Shown: positions 36,854 to 45,021, numbered from the stretch's first letter. The stretch: 64,000 nt of DNA from Bog-473 sp963788125 (GCA_963788125.1 CAWBFN010000001.1:1-64000); one strand, 5' to 3'. A program made the numbers and translations. The notes: generated by a model from the sequence alone, not told the origin.

Positions 36854-36950
36854 GGCGGTCGACTGGAATGGTCGGCGTTCACGTGCTTCTCCCTCTCAAG
36901 CCTGAGCGAGCGGGCCGCTGGGAAACAGCAACGTGAGAACGGCTACGTCA

Positions 36951-37026
36951 GCTACTTCGGCGGCCCGGCTTACTCAGGAGTCCCGTGGCTTTGCGTCCCT
37001 CTCTCACGAGAGGTTTGCCCTTATCG
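36951..37026 (-). promoter_or_regulatory. Cyclic di-GMP-I (GEMM-I) riboswitch aptamer
   Basis: On the minus strand the conserved blocks come in the known order. GGGCAAACC (37020-37012); a hairpin CTCTC-GTGA-GAGAG with a GNRA tetraloop; GGGACGCAAAGCCACGGG (37000-36983 region); then a second hairpin region around CTCCTGAGTA; and AGCCGGGCCGCCGAAG (36970-36955). GGCAAACC, GACGCAAAGC and AGCCGGG-GCCGA are hallmark sequences of the c-di-GMP-I class, and the GNRA loop docks in its receptor in known structures. It lies about 10 bases after the predicted transcription start and about 330 bases before ugd. Whether it acts as an on or off switch is not visible. Confidence 0.85.
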
Positions 37027-37041
37027 ATGTTTCCGGGCCGA

Positions 37042-37071
37042 ACATTGATTGACTTTTCGGCGCAAGTCAAT
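37042..37071 (-). promoter_or_regulatory. Sigma70-type promoter of the ugd operon with overlapping inverted repeat
   Basis: Read on the minus strand, TTGACT (37070-37065) and CAATGT (37047-37042) are separated by exactly 17 bases. An inverted repeat ATTGACTT (37048-37055) / AAGTCAAT (37064-37071), 8-bp arms with an 8-base spacer, covers the -35 box and spacer, which is a good place for a repressor to bind. Transcription would start near 37035, just before the riboswitch. Confidence 0.6.
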
Positions 37072-37160
37072 GGCTACGGCCATTTGTCGGAAACTCCAAC
37101 CAACCTGCAACCGAGGTGCAACCGTCGGACATCGTCCGTTAACAGTCAGTTCATTGTCGT

Positions 37161-37961
37161 TCACGCAGGGCTCACGTTCGGTACCCAGGCACGACACGAC
37201 GTTTCGCCGTGGGCCCGTGTCCCTACAGGGGCGACAGGCGACAACGCGTTCGCAACTCGATCGAACCGCGCATCGGCGCCGTTGGCGGCCTCTGGGGTGC
37301 CGGTGAGGACCCGCTGCTGGGCCTGTTCTCCGCCGTCAGCGCCCGTCGTGGCCTCGGTGCGCGCCTTGGAGCTGGTGCGCACCTTGGAGTTCGCCGGTCT
37401 TTCCGGGTTCAGTAGTCGGTACAACGTGCGCTCGAAGGTAGGAAGGATCTCGCTGCTTTTCATCTGTCCCGCTGCGACGTGGGTATAGACCGAATAGTTG
37501 ACGTGCGTAATGATCATGCTGAGGTCCTCAGCGAACGCCGGATCGAGCCCGCTCAGGATCGCATTGAGGACGGGGACGACGGCGGCCTCCCCATGCGCTA
37601 AGAGGCGCGACCCGTGTCCAGAAGCTCTCGCCCGCACATAGGCCTCGAGCATGCGTGGATGTTCTTCCCACGGCTCGAAGATCTTCCGGTAGACCCGCAT
37701 GAGCGCGTCGAAGATGGGCTCGTCCCGAAGGGGTGGGAATTGGTAGGCGTTCTCGTCCATCCACCGTTCGACGGCCGCCACCAGTAACTCGTCGCGCGAC
37801 GGGAAGTACTTGTAGATGGTGGCCAGGGACATGCGTGCCTTCTCGGCGACGTCGGCCAACTGAATATTGTCGTAGCCCTCACTCTCGAGGAGCGGCAAGA
37901 CCACACTGAGGGCACGATCACGTGCACGCTCTTCCCATACTGTGGATGTAGATGCGCGCAT
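37161..37961 (-). CDS. TetR/AcrR-family transcriptional regulator
   Basis: 266 residues. The N-terminal helix-turn-helix is clear: RALSVVLPLLESEGYDNIQL then ADVAEKARMSLATIYKYFPS (about 15-60), followed by RDELLVAAVERW. The ligand domain runs to about 190. The remaining 70 residues are low-complexity and basic, which is unusual for the family and may be non-functional read-through. It is divergent from the amidohydrolase operon; a 17-bp palindrome at 38106-38122 lies between them and is the likely binding site. The ligand is unknown; the neighbours suggest a catabolic substrate. Confidence 0.88.
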   Translation of the reverse strand: MRASTSTVWEERARDRALSVVLPLLESEGYDNIQLADVAEKARMSLATIYKYFPSRDELLVAAVERWMDENAYQFPPLRDEPIFDALMRVYRKIFEPWEEHPRMLEAYVRARASGHGSRLLAHGEAAVVPVLNAILSGLDPAFAEDLSMIITHVNYSVYTHVAAGQMKSSEILPTFERTLYRLLNPERPANSKVRTSSKARTEATTGADGGEQAQQRVLTGTPEAANGADARFDRVANALSPVAPVGTRAHGETSCRAWVPNVSPA

Positions 37962-38105
37962 TGGACTCGTGAGATCTCTGGATTACCGGAAGGAATCGAG
38001 CGTTGCGGACCCCGGCTGGTTCCGCGATAACCCTCGGTGACTGTAGCGCGGTGCGCTCCAAATGACCAGGCCACAGGGGGAGTGGGCCGTCCGATTGACA
38101 GCGGG

Positions 38106-38122
38106 TTGTAATCAGATTACAA
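38106..38122. promoter_or_regulatory. 17-bp perfect palindrome, likely TetR operator
   Basis: TTGTAATC-A-GATTACAA is perfectly symmetric and lies between the divergent TetR gene (start 37961) and amidohydrolase gene (start 38182). The same core, TAATC-G-GATTA, recurs at 42486-42496 before the solute-binding protein gene. Confidence 0.7.
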
Positions 38123-38181
38123 TCCTCGGGAGTGCTCCGGTCTGCCTGGCGCGGCGAGCGCGTGGAAACGGGAGGGGTCAT

Positions 38182-39318
38182 ATGCAGCGTCGGATGATCA
38201 CGGCCGATTGCCATATCGCCGTGCCGCCTTCGGTGGTGGACGAGCTTCCCGAGTCGTATCGCCAGTACTTTCCTCGGCTTGAGCGGCGGCCCGACGGCGA
38301 CTTCGTCGTCGATCCGACCGTCCGGGCGATGGCCGGGATGATGGGCGCCGGAGGGCAGAGCGCCGGTGAGAGAGTCGATGACCCTCGCTCGTTGGCCCGG
38401 GTGGCGGTCCACAACGTCTGCCCAGAGGCGGAGCCCAGTTTCGATCCGGCGGAGCAGCTGGCCGATCTCGAACGCGACGGCGTGTACGGCGCCGTACTGA
38501 TCGGTCGTGTGGCGGTGTTCGACACCGGCGCACCGGCGGAGGTCGACACCGCCTACTGCCAGGTTGCGAACGACTGGTTGGCCGAGACATGGGGACCGTA
38601 CCTCGACCGGGTCGCACCCGGCATCCACCTGCCCTTCAAAGATGTCGGCGCATCGGTCAAGGAGCTCGAGCGTGCGGCCGGAATGGGACTGCGGCCGGCA
38701 CTGCTTCCCGACGGGATCTACGACCGTCCCTACTACTTGAGCGAGTGGGAACCGCTGTGGGAGGCGGCGAACGATCTGCAGATCCCTCTGACCATGCACG
38801 TGGGCGGGACCCGCATGCCTCCGTCCACCCGTGGGATACACCCCGGTCAGGCCGATATCAGCTGGTACAACCTGTGCTGTGGGATGGGCGAGACGCTGGG
38901 CTGGCTGGTCTACAGCGGGGTGTTCGACCGCTATCCGGACCTTCACGCAGTGATGACGGAGGGGTACGCCGGTTGGCTGCCCTTTGCCATCCAGTTCTTT
39001 GATCACCACTGGAACGGGAGCCGACTGCACGACCTCGGGTACGGCCAGGGTGGCGATGCGCCGAAGATCGACGCGCCACCGAGCGTGTACCTGAAGCGGC
39101 AGGCGCACGCCACCTTCATGTGGGATCCGGTGGCCATCCGTGCGCGCGACGTGACCGGAGTGGACTGCCTGCTGTGGGGTAACGACTATCCACACCTGGA
39201 GGGTTCCTTCCCCGAATCCGAAGAGTGGGTCGACAAGCAGTTCTCCGGCGTGCCCGAGTCAGAGATCGACGCCATGGTCCGGGGCAACGCGGCCAAGCTG
39301 TTTCGCATCGCCGTGTGA
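38182..39318 (+). CDS. Amidohydrolase family 2 (ACMSD-like) protein
   Basis: 378 residues from ATG 38182, preceded by GGAGGGG. TIM-barrel metal hydrolase/decarboxylase fold: MITADCHIAVPPSVVDELP at the start, MHVGGTRMPPST with a metal-binding His, MTEGYAGWLPFAIQFFDHHW, and the end signature GVDCLLWGNDYPHLEGSFPES, whose D is the catalytic/metal Asp. The N-terminal D-x-H lacks the second His of the classical HxH pair, as in the DSHVxEP branch of the family. Relatives hydrolyse or decarboxylate ring compounds. It is followed by a VOC gene and a paralogue. Confidence 0.88.
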   Translation: MQRRMITADCHIAVPPSVVDELPESYRQYFPRLERRPDGDFVVDPTVRAMAGMMGAGGQSAGERVDDPRSLARVAVHNVCPEAEPSFDPAEQLADLERDGVYGAVLIGRVAVFDTGAPAEVDTAYCQVANDWLAETWGPYLDRVAPGIHLPFKDVGASVKELERAAGMGLRPALLPDGIYDRPYYLSEWEPLWEAANDLQIPLTMHVGGTRMPPSTRGIHPGQADISWYNLCCGMGETLGWLVYSGVFDRYPDLHAVMTEGYAGWLPFAIQFFDHHWNGSRLHDLGYGQGGDAPKIDAPPSVYLKRQAHATFMWDPVAIRARDVTGVDCLLWGNDYPHLEGSFPESEEWVDKQFSGVPESEIDAMVRGNAAKLFRIAV

Positions 39319-39332
39319 GGAAGGAGACAACA

Positions 39333-39770
39333 ATGTCCGGAGCAGTAGAGCCCCGACTGATCTCACACGTGGGAATGGTCGTCGACGACATCGACGCCTG
39401 CATGCGGTTCTACACCGACGTCATGGGCTTCACGCGGATGTACCAGGCGAAGATGGATACCGGCCTCGAGTTGGGCGGCGTGGCCCTCGGCGACACGATG
39501 ATCGAGTTCATTCACGGCGCACCCGAGAACCCCTTCCTGGCGGCACGGGAGCGTGTCGGCGCCGGGAGAACGCACGTGGGTATCACCGTCACCCGGATCG
39601 ACAAGGCGTTGGCAGCACTGGAGCGCCTGGGGGTCGTCGTCTACGACGGCCCACGAGAGGTTGGCAACGCCACGATCGCCTTCGCCCTGGACCCCGAGCA
39701 GCGGCCCGTCGAGCTGATTGAGTTCTCGGGTGGCGAGGGGCGGGCCATGGACTTCCTCCGGAGTCCGTAG
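39333..39770 (+). CDS. VOC-family (glyoxalase/dioxygenase-like) protein
   Basis: 145 residues from ATG 39333 with AAGGAG ahead. Two beta-alpha-beta-beta-beta halves: ISHVGMVVDDIDACMRFYTD (first metal His), then EFIHGAPENPF, THVGITVTRIDKALAALE, and DPEQRPVELIEF (last metal Glu). The family includes isomerases, epimerases, dioxygenases and lyases that use a metal. Lying between two amidohydrolases, 14 bases after the first, it probably acts on the same small molecule. Confidence 0.85.
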   Translation: MSGAVEPRLISHVGMVVDDIDACMRFYTDVMGFTRMYQAKMDTGLELGGVALGDTMIEFIHGAPENPFLAARERVGAGRTHVGITVTRIDKALAALERLGVVVYDGPREVGNATIAFALDPEQRPVELIEFSGGEGRAMDFLRSP

Positions 39771-39817
39771 CTCGAGCGTCGGTTGAACCGAGATTCTCGA
39801 AGGGAGAGGTCAGGGAC

Positions 39818-40966
39818 GTGCGACAACTCATCACTACCGATTCACACCTTGTTCCGCCTTTTTGGCTGACGGAGCGCCTGCCGGCCAAGTGGCGTGACCA
39901 GTTTCCTCGAGTGGAGACCGAGGGCGATGGTCGCTTCATCGTCTATCCGTCGTCACCAGAAGCGGCGGATCAGATGATGATCACCTCGGGACAGCGTCCT
40001 TCACGGGTGAAGGTCGCCGACGAGGCGGAGTTCGTGCGGATCAATCACGCCAACGTCTGTGAGGAGGCCACGCCCGGGTTCGGGCCGGCCGAGCGACTGG
40101 TGGAGATGGAGCGCGAGGGTGTGGTCGGTGCCGTTCTCATCGACAATGCGGTGGTCACCTTGGAGTACCTCGAGATCGAAGCCGAGAACGCCTGGTGCCG
40201 CATCGTCAACGACTGGGTGGCCGAGACCTACGAGGGCTACATGGACCGCTTCGCACCCGGGATCCATCTTCCTCTGCGAGATATTCCGGCCGCCGTGGTG
40301 GAGTTGGAGAGAGCCGCCGGCATGGGACTCAGACCGGCGGTCCTTCCCGATGCGATGTGGGCGTCGCCGTACTCTCTCCCCGAGTGGGAGCCGCTGTGGG
40401 AGGCCGGGGCTGCCCTGGGGATTCCCTTCTCGCTGCACGTCGGGGGTACCCGGTTCCCGCGCGTCCAGCACCCGGACCCTCGCGTGGCCACCCTGCCCGG
40501 GTTCTCGTTGACGGCGTGGTACATGATGTGCACCGGCATGGCGGAGACCCTCGGCTGGTTCACCTTTTCCGGGCTGCTGCAGAAGTATCCCGATCTGACC
40601 ATCGTCATGACCGAGGGGTACGCCGGGTGGCTGGCCTTCGCCATGCAGATGTTCGACCATCACTGGGACAGCCGATGGGGCGACATCGTCCTCGACCGGA
40701 CCCCGAGGCCGAAGCTCGACGCGCCGCCCAGCTACTACCTGCGACGGCAGGCAAAGGCCACGTTCATGTGGGATCCCGTGGCGGTCGCAGCCCGTGACTA
40801 CACCGGTACGGACTGCCTGCTGTGGGGAAACGACTACCCCCACATAGAGGGTTCCTTCCCCGATTCGCAGGCCTGGGTCGAGAAGCAGTTCTCGGGTGTC
40901 CCCGAGGAGGAAATAGACGCGATGGTGCGGGGAAATGCCGCATCGACCTTCAACCTGATGTCGTAG
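39818..40966 (+). CDS. Amidohydrolase family 2 protein, paralogue of 38182-39318
   Basis: 382 residues from a GTG at 39818 after GGGAGAGG. It follows the first amidohydrolase along its whole length: MRQLITTDSHLVPPFWLTER, GIHLPLRDIPAAVVELERAA, LHVGGTRFPRVQ, MTEGYAGWLAFAMQMFDHHW, and TDCLLWGNDYPHIEGSFPDS. The same single-His N-terminal motif is present. Having two such proteins around one VOC protein suggests either a two-step pathway or a heteromeric enzyme. Confidence 0.88.
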   Translation: MRQLITTDSHLVPPFWLTERLPAKWRDQFPRVETEGDGRFIVYPSSPEAADQMMITSGQRPSRVKVADEAEFVRINHANVCEEATPGFGPAERLVEMEREGVVGAVLIDNAVVTLEYLEIEAENAWCRIVNDWVAETYEGYMDRFAPGIHLPLRDIPAAVVELERAAGMGLRPAVLPDAMWASPYSLPEWEPLWEAGAALGIPFSLHVGGTRFPRVQHPDPRVATLPGFSLTAWYMMCTGMAETLGWFTFSGLLQKYPDLTIVMTEGYAGWLAFAMQMFDHHWDSRWGDIVLDRTPRPKLDAPPSYYLRRQAKATFMWDPVAVAARDYTGTDCLLWGNDYPHIEGSFPDSQAWVEKQFSGVPEEEIDAMVRGNAASTFNLMS

Positions 40967-40970
40967 AAGG

Positions 40971-41630
40971 GTGATCGACCCCAGCCATCCGGTGGTGGCG
41001 ATCACCCACATGCCCTGGTCGCATGGGCGGGTTCTCAACGCACCCTCCATGGAGTACCCGGGCTATCGGGCCACGGTGCTCCACTTCGGTCTGCGCGAAC
41101 CTACCGGCTACATGTTGCTCGACGTCTACCCCGACGCGGACGGCTACCGCCAGGATCTCGAGTTCATCACCGAGGTGTACGGAGTTGGCGTGGTGAGGAG
41201 CGAGGTCTATCCGTTCGCCGATATCGACGAGGGAAGAGCGGCGGTGGAGCGGCTCCGTTCGATGCCCAAACCCAGTGAGGATCGCCTCGCCGCTCCTGAA
41301 GCCGCAGCGGGGGAGCAGCTCAGAAATCATGTGGTCGGCCTCACCTTCCTTCCCCGGCTCTCGGGCACCCAGTCCGAAGCTGCTCGGTCCGCATTGGCGA
41401 CCGCCACTCCGAACCTCGTGTTGCGACTGCGCTTCGCCACGCCGTCCGGCTGGCTGCTCATTGAGCCGAGCCTGTCCGAACAGCGTTGGTGCGAAGAGCA
41501 TGCCAACGTGCAGCGCCTCTACCAGGGGTTCGACGTTCGGGTGGAGGCCAGGCTCTACACGTTCCACGATCGATTGCACGAGAGGAGATTCGATCGGCTG
41601 GTGGCGCACCTGGATGGTGTCGCCCTCTAG
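40971..41630 (+). CDS. Protein of unknown function with two internal repeats (dimeric alpha/beta-barrel-like)
   Basis: 219 residues from GTG 40971, four bases after the amidohydrolase stop, so in the same operon. Two halves look alike: TGYMLLDVYPDADGYRQDLE then EVYPFADIDEGRAAVERL (about 42-95), and SGWLLIEPSLSEQRWCEEHA then ARLYTFHDRLHERRFDRLVA (about 160-215). The strand-helix-strand pattern suggests a duplicated ferredoxin-like (EthD/Dabb) barrel domain. No catalytic motif is recognised. It may bind or process the amidohydrolase product. Confidence 0.65.
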   Translation: MIDPSHPVVAITHMPWSHGRVLNAPSMEYPGYRATVLHFGLREPTGYMLLDVYPDADGYRQDLEFITEVYGVGVVRSEVYPFADIDEGRAAVERLRSMPKPSEDRLAAPEAAAGEQLRNHVVGLTFLPRLSGTQSEAARSALATATPNLVLRLRFATPSGWLLIEPSLSEQRWCEEHANVQRLYQGFDVRVEARLYTFHDRLHERRFDRLVAHLDGVAL

Positions 41631-41637
41631 GGGTGGG

Positions 41638-42438
41638 TCACACGGACCAGAACGGCCCGAGTCTGGCGGATTCGGCCTTGCCCTGTCGGACTCCGGCGTC
41701 GAAGGCCGCCTCCGTACGCGAATGATCCATGAGGTAGCGACCCCAGCCGCTGAGGGTCTGGACCTCTGAAGATGGTTCGATCACCGTGACGGCGCTGCCG
41801 TTGGAGCGAACCTCGGCAATGCGCGTGCGAATGTCGGGGAGGAAGCCGGCGAGGAGCTCGGGCACCAGGCCGTCCGGCGGGTCGAGGACCACACAGGAGA
41901 CGGCGACCACCACGTCGTGGCCGGTCACCAGGTCGACATTGAGCATGTCCCGGGCACCGCCGTCGATGTAGTGCCCACCGGCAATGGTGACCGCCGGCAC
42001 GAGGCCGGGCAACGAGCAGCTCGACGCCACCGCCCGGTGGACGTCGACACCGGCTGCCTGATCCCACACGGCGAAGCGTCCCGTATCGACGTCGACCGCC
42101 GTACAGCGGAAGGTCTCGGGCCACCGTCCACGCAGGAAGGCGAACTCAGCCACGTACTCCTCTTCGGACACCGTGTCGCTGGTGCTCCGGGCGAACATCT
42201 CGCCCAGGTCCGACGGCCCGCCCGACAGCCACGGGGGCGGCTCGGAGAAGTGCGCAACGACATCGGCCAACGGCCGCTCCGAGGTCAGCTGCGCGCCGAC
42301 CACCGAACCGGCCGAGGTGCCGACGACCACGTCCGCCCCTCGGAGCACCACACCCTCGTCGGCCAGGCCGGTGATGAGCCCCGCTTGCCAGCCGATACCG
42401 ACCGCACCACCACCACCGAGTACCAAGGCGCGGGTCAC
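41638..42438 (-). CDS. Patatin-like phospholipase/esterase
   Basis: 266 residues. GGGGAVGIGWQAG (8-20) is the oxyanion-hole loop, GTSAG (40-44) gives the nucleophile S42, and the DGGA near residue 164 supplies the catalytic Asp, completing the Ser-Asp dyad of patatins. No signal peptide. It would hydrolyse lipid or ester bonds in the cytosol or at the membrane. It is convergent with the amidohydrolase operon (7 bases between stops) and divergent from the solute-binding gene. Confidence 0.88.
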   Translation of the reverse strand: MTRALVLGGGGAVGIGWQAGLITGLADEGVVLRGADVVVGTSAGSVVGAQLTSERPLADVVAHFSEPPPWLSGGPSDLGEMFARSTSDTVSEEEYVAEFAFLRGRWPETFRCTAVDVDTGRFAVWDQAAGVDVHRAVASSCSLPGLVPAVTIAGGHYIDGGARDMLNVDLVTGHDVVVAVSCVVLDPPDGLVPELLAGFLPDIRTRIAEVRSNGSAVTVIEPSSEVQTLSGWGRYLMDHSRTEAAFDAGVRQGKAESARLGPFWSV

Positions 42439-42483
42439 GTTTCGATGCTATCTGGTCGGGTTCTCCGCCTCTTGCGTCATCCC

Positions 42484-42498
42484 TATAATCGGATTACA
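42484..42498. promoter_or_regulatory. Second copy of the TetR-type palindrome
   Basis: TATAATC-G-GATTACA at 42484-42498 matches the 38106-38122 palindrome at 13 of 15 positions, with a symmetric 11-bp core. It is upstream of both the patatin gene (start 42438) and the solute-binding gene (start 42709). Sharing the site suggests one regulator, most likely the TetR at 37161-37961. Confidence 0.6.
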
Positions 42499-42708
42499 CT
42501 TTGGCCTAGCCGCGCTGGGGAGGGCTGCAAGAGCGAGGGGGGAATTGCAAAGAGTGAGCGGTGCACTGCGCGCTGGAGAGGGGGAGACGCGAGCCCTCGA
42601 TTCGACCTACGTGTTGCGACCAGCCTGCGCAGAGTTCGGCACCTTTCGACCGCCGGCCCTGGTGCTCACATTCAGAGGCAGCAACGAGAACGAAGGACGG
42701 CGTGTGCA

Positions 42709-44286
42709 ATGAAGACCAGCGCGAAGAAAGCTCTTCGGCGGATCGCAACGTGGGGGAGTGCCGTGGGTCTCCTCACGATGGCCGTCGCATTCGTCGTGGC
42801 GGGTTCGGGCCCAGCGGCCGCCGCGTCGTCGGGCGCCGGGGATCTCATTGTCGGCTACGACCTGTCCGGGAGCAGCGTGCCGGTCGAATTCGACCCCGCG
42901 AGTTTCACGACGACCGCCGGCTACCTCACCTACCTCTTGCCCATCTACGATGGTCTTTTGCGGGAGACATCGAGTGGTGCCTTTGTCCCCGACCTCGCCT
43001 CGAGTGTCACCGTCGCCAACCCGTCGACCATCGATATCCAGATCCGGCCGGGCGAGGTCTTCTCCGACGGCACTCCGTTTACCGCCGCGGCGGTAAAGGC
43101 TGGTCTCGAGCGCAATATCAACACCACCAACAAGGGGGGCTTCCTGCCCTCGTTGTACCAGATCTCCTCCATTGACGTCACCGGGCCGGACTCGCTCGTC
43201 CTCAACTTCTCCCAGCCGGTGGCGAGCATCTTCTATCCCAATCTGGCGAGCCAGGAGTCCTTCATCGTGTCCCCGAAGGCGGCCGCCGCGGGAACGCTCG
43301 GGACCGACCCGGTGGGAGCGGGAGCCTTCATGTTCAAGAGCTACGTCCCGAACGAGAAGCTCGTGCTGGTGAAGAACCCCAAATACTGGGACGCCAAGAG
43401 CATCCATCTCTCTCAGATCACCTTCGTATCGGTGCCCGCCGGCCCGCAACAGATCAACGCGCTCGAGTCCGGCCTCATCAACGCGGTGGACGGGCTCCCC
43501 GCCACTGACATCCCGACCCTCAAGGGACTGAGTTCCTCTGTGCAGGTCAAGTCCGCCTTCCAAGACGGGAGCGTGTACTACGTTCCCATCTGCACGTCTT
43601 CGGGTCCGCTGGCCAACGTGAAGGTCCGCCAAGCGTTGAGTTACGCGGTCAACCGTCCCGAGATCAACAAGGCCCTGCTCTATGGACTGGGTCAACCGGC
43701 CTGGAGCCTTGTCCCCTCCGGCTTCGCCAACTACGACAACAGCCTCACCGGGCACTACGCCTACAACCCGACCAAAGCCAAGGAGCTGCTGGCTCAGGCC
43801 GGGTATCCCCACGGCTTCTCCACGACGATCCTGCCGCTGCAAGAACCCGCCACCGAGCAACTGGCGACCATCCTGCAGCAGGAGTTCAAACAGATCGGCG
43901 TCACCCTGCAGATCGAATCGTCCAGCGACTACGTGAACGACTTCTACGTGCGGCACACCGCGGCCATGGCGGTGAATCCGGTCATGGGGCCCGGGGGGAT
44001 CACCGACGTCAGCGCCATCTTCACGCCCGGCTCCATCGGTGACACCTGCAACTACAGCAGCCCGACGTTGAACGCGCTGGTGACCAAGGCCTCAAATCTG
44101 CCCGCCAGCAGCCCCCAGCTCAAGGCGCTCTGGGACCAGATGCAGCAGTTCATCATCGGCAACGCCCTCTCCATCTTCGTGGTCAATTCCCCCACGATCG
44201 CCGCCTCCAGCAAGTCGGTGAAGGACCTCCAGATCGTTCCCACCATCGGTGGGATCCTCGACTACTGGACGATGTCGGTGTCGTGA
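42709..44286 (+). CDS. Family 5 extracellular solute-binding protein (oligopeptide-type ABC transporter)
   Basis: 525 residues from ATG 42709 (GAAGGACGG ahead). Signal peptide at about 1-40 (KKALRR, hydrophobic core, PAAAASS). DppA/OppA-like body: AFVPDLASSVTV, FSDGTPFTAAAVKAGLERN, DPVGAGAFMFKSY, KNPKYWDAKSI, VRQALSYAVNRPEINKALL, and AYNPTKAKELLAQAGYPHG. There are no permease genes next to it; it closely resembles the protein at 54814-56376 and may share that transporter. The upstream palindrome suggests TetR control. The ligand may be a small organic molecule, not necessarily a peptide. Confidence 0.9.
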   Translation: MKTSAKKALRRIATWGSAVGLLTMAVAFVVAGSGPAAAASSGAGDLIVGYDLSGSSVPVEFDPASFTTTAGYLTYLLPIYDGLLRETSSGAFVPDLASSVTVANPSTIDIQIRPGEVFSDGTPFTAAAVKAGLERNINTTNKGGFLPSLYQISSIDVTGPDSLVLNFSQPVASIFYPNLASQESFIVSPKAAAAGTLGTDPVGAGAFMFKSYVPNEKLVLVKNPKYWDAKSIHLSQITFVSVPAGPQQINALESGLINAVDGLPATDIPTLKGLSSSVQVKSAFQDGSVYYVPICTSSGPLANVKVRQALSYAVNRPEINKALLYGLGQPAWSLVPSGFANYDNSLTGHYAYNPTKAKELLAQAGYPHGFSTTILPLQEPATEQLATILQQEFKQIGVTLQIESSSDYVNDFYVRHTAAMAVNPVMGPGGITDVSAIFTPGSIGDTCNYSSPTLNALVTKASNLPASSPQLKALWDQMQQFIIGNALSIFVVNSPTIAASSKSVKDLQIVPTIGGILDYWTMSVS

Positions 44287-44289
44287 GTT

Positions 44290-44463
44290 TCAGTCGTCTC
44301 GATCGCCCGTCCCGACAAAGAACGAAGGGTTGACGTCATGCAGCATCCGCGTCAGGTTGCCAAACGTGAAATCACCAAAATTCTCACGGGAGATGTAACC
44401 ATGTTCGACCAGATCCCATGCTTCGGGTAGGACCTCGCGCTGGTCTGGAACGTCGGTGGATCC
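44290..44463 (-). pseudogene. C-terminal remnant of an amidohydrolase
   Basis: A minus-strand frame from after a TAA down to TGA 44290 encodes about 57 residues including GSTDVPDQREVLPEAWDLVE and GYISRENFGDFTFGNLTRML, then NPSFFVGT. This is the usual C-terminus of another amidohydrolase-2 branch (GSDxPH, then FTFxN, then NPxFFxGT). Nothing of the rest of the gene is left. It shows that a third amidohydrolase gene once lay here and was lost by deletion, with the neighbouring genes joined over it. Confidence 0.65.
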
Positions 44464-44574
44464 TTAGATAAGTAGCAATGTACTGGGGCGGGGCAATCGT
44501 CCGCCGCATCTACGGGGGTGGGCGGTGGCCGTGTACCCGTGAAAGACTCCCCTAACGAAGCTGTGAGGGAAAGG

Positions 44575-44883
44575 ATGAATCCAATGACCGCATATCTTGC
44601 CCTGACGCAGAACGTCGCAGACGTTGACAAGTACCTCGGGGAATACGTACCTCCGGTGTTGCAACTTTTCGAGAAGTACGGCATCGAGGTTCTGGCCGCT
44701 CAGTTCGGTGCAAGTGCGATCGAGGGGAGCGCGAACTGCGTCATCATTCTCCGTGCCGAGTCGGAGGATACGTTCCGTACCTTGTACGACGATCCTGACT
44801 ACGCGGCCCCGAAAGCTCTTCGCCACTCGATCACTTCGAACCCGAATTTGCTCGTGGCGCCAGAGTTCACGCCACCGGGCTGA
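44575..44883 (+). CDS. DUF1330-like small protein
   Basis: 102 residues from ATG 44575 (GAGGGAAAGG ahead); ATG 44584 is an alternative. A ferredoxin-like dimeric barrel: TAYLALTQNVADVDKYLGEY, GIEVLAAQFGASAIEG, VIILRAESEDTFRTLYDDPD then YAAPKAL fit DUF1330, where the fold keeps an R/H-lined pocket. Function unknown; relatives often lie in catabolic clusters. Confidence 0.7.
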   Translation: MNPMTAYLALTQNVADVDKYLGEYVPPVLQLFEKYGIEVLAAQFGASAIEGSANCVIILRAESEDTFRTLYDDPDYAAPKALRHSITSNPNLLVAPEFTPPG

Positions 44884-44965
44884 CGAGCCGCTCGACATTG
44901 CGCCTGTCCATAAAGTGTCCCTCGGGTAGGTCGTCATAGACGCAGATTCGGCGTAACCGGGCGAC

Positions 44966-44989
44966 CCCGACCCCATGCCTTCGGTCGGG
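44966..44989. terminator. Hairpin between convergent genes, possible bidirectional terminator
   Basis: CCCGACC (44966-44972) pairs exactly with GGTCGGG (44983-44989) over a 10-base loop. It lies between the stops of the DUF1330-like gene and the methyltransferase-like gene, where a terminator is expected. There is no T-run, so this is a weak call. Confidence 0.4.
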
Positions 44990-45021
44990 ATTCGGGGGCA
45001 CACCTTCGACCAGCCGATGGC

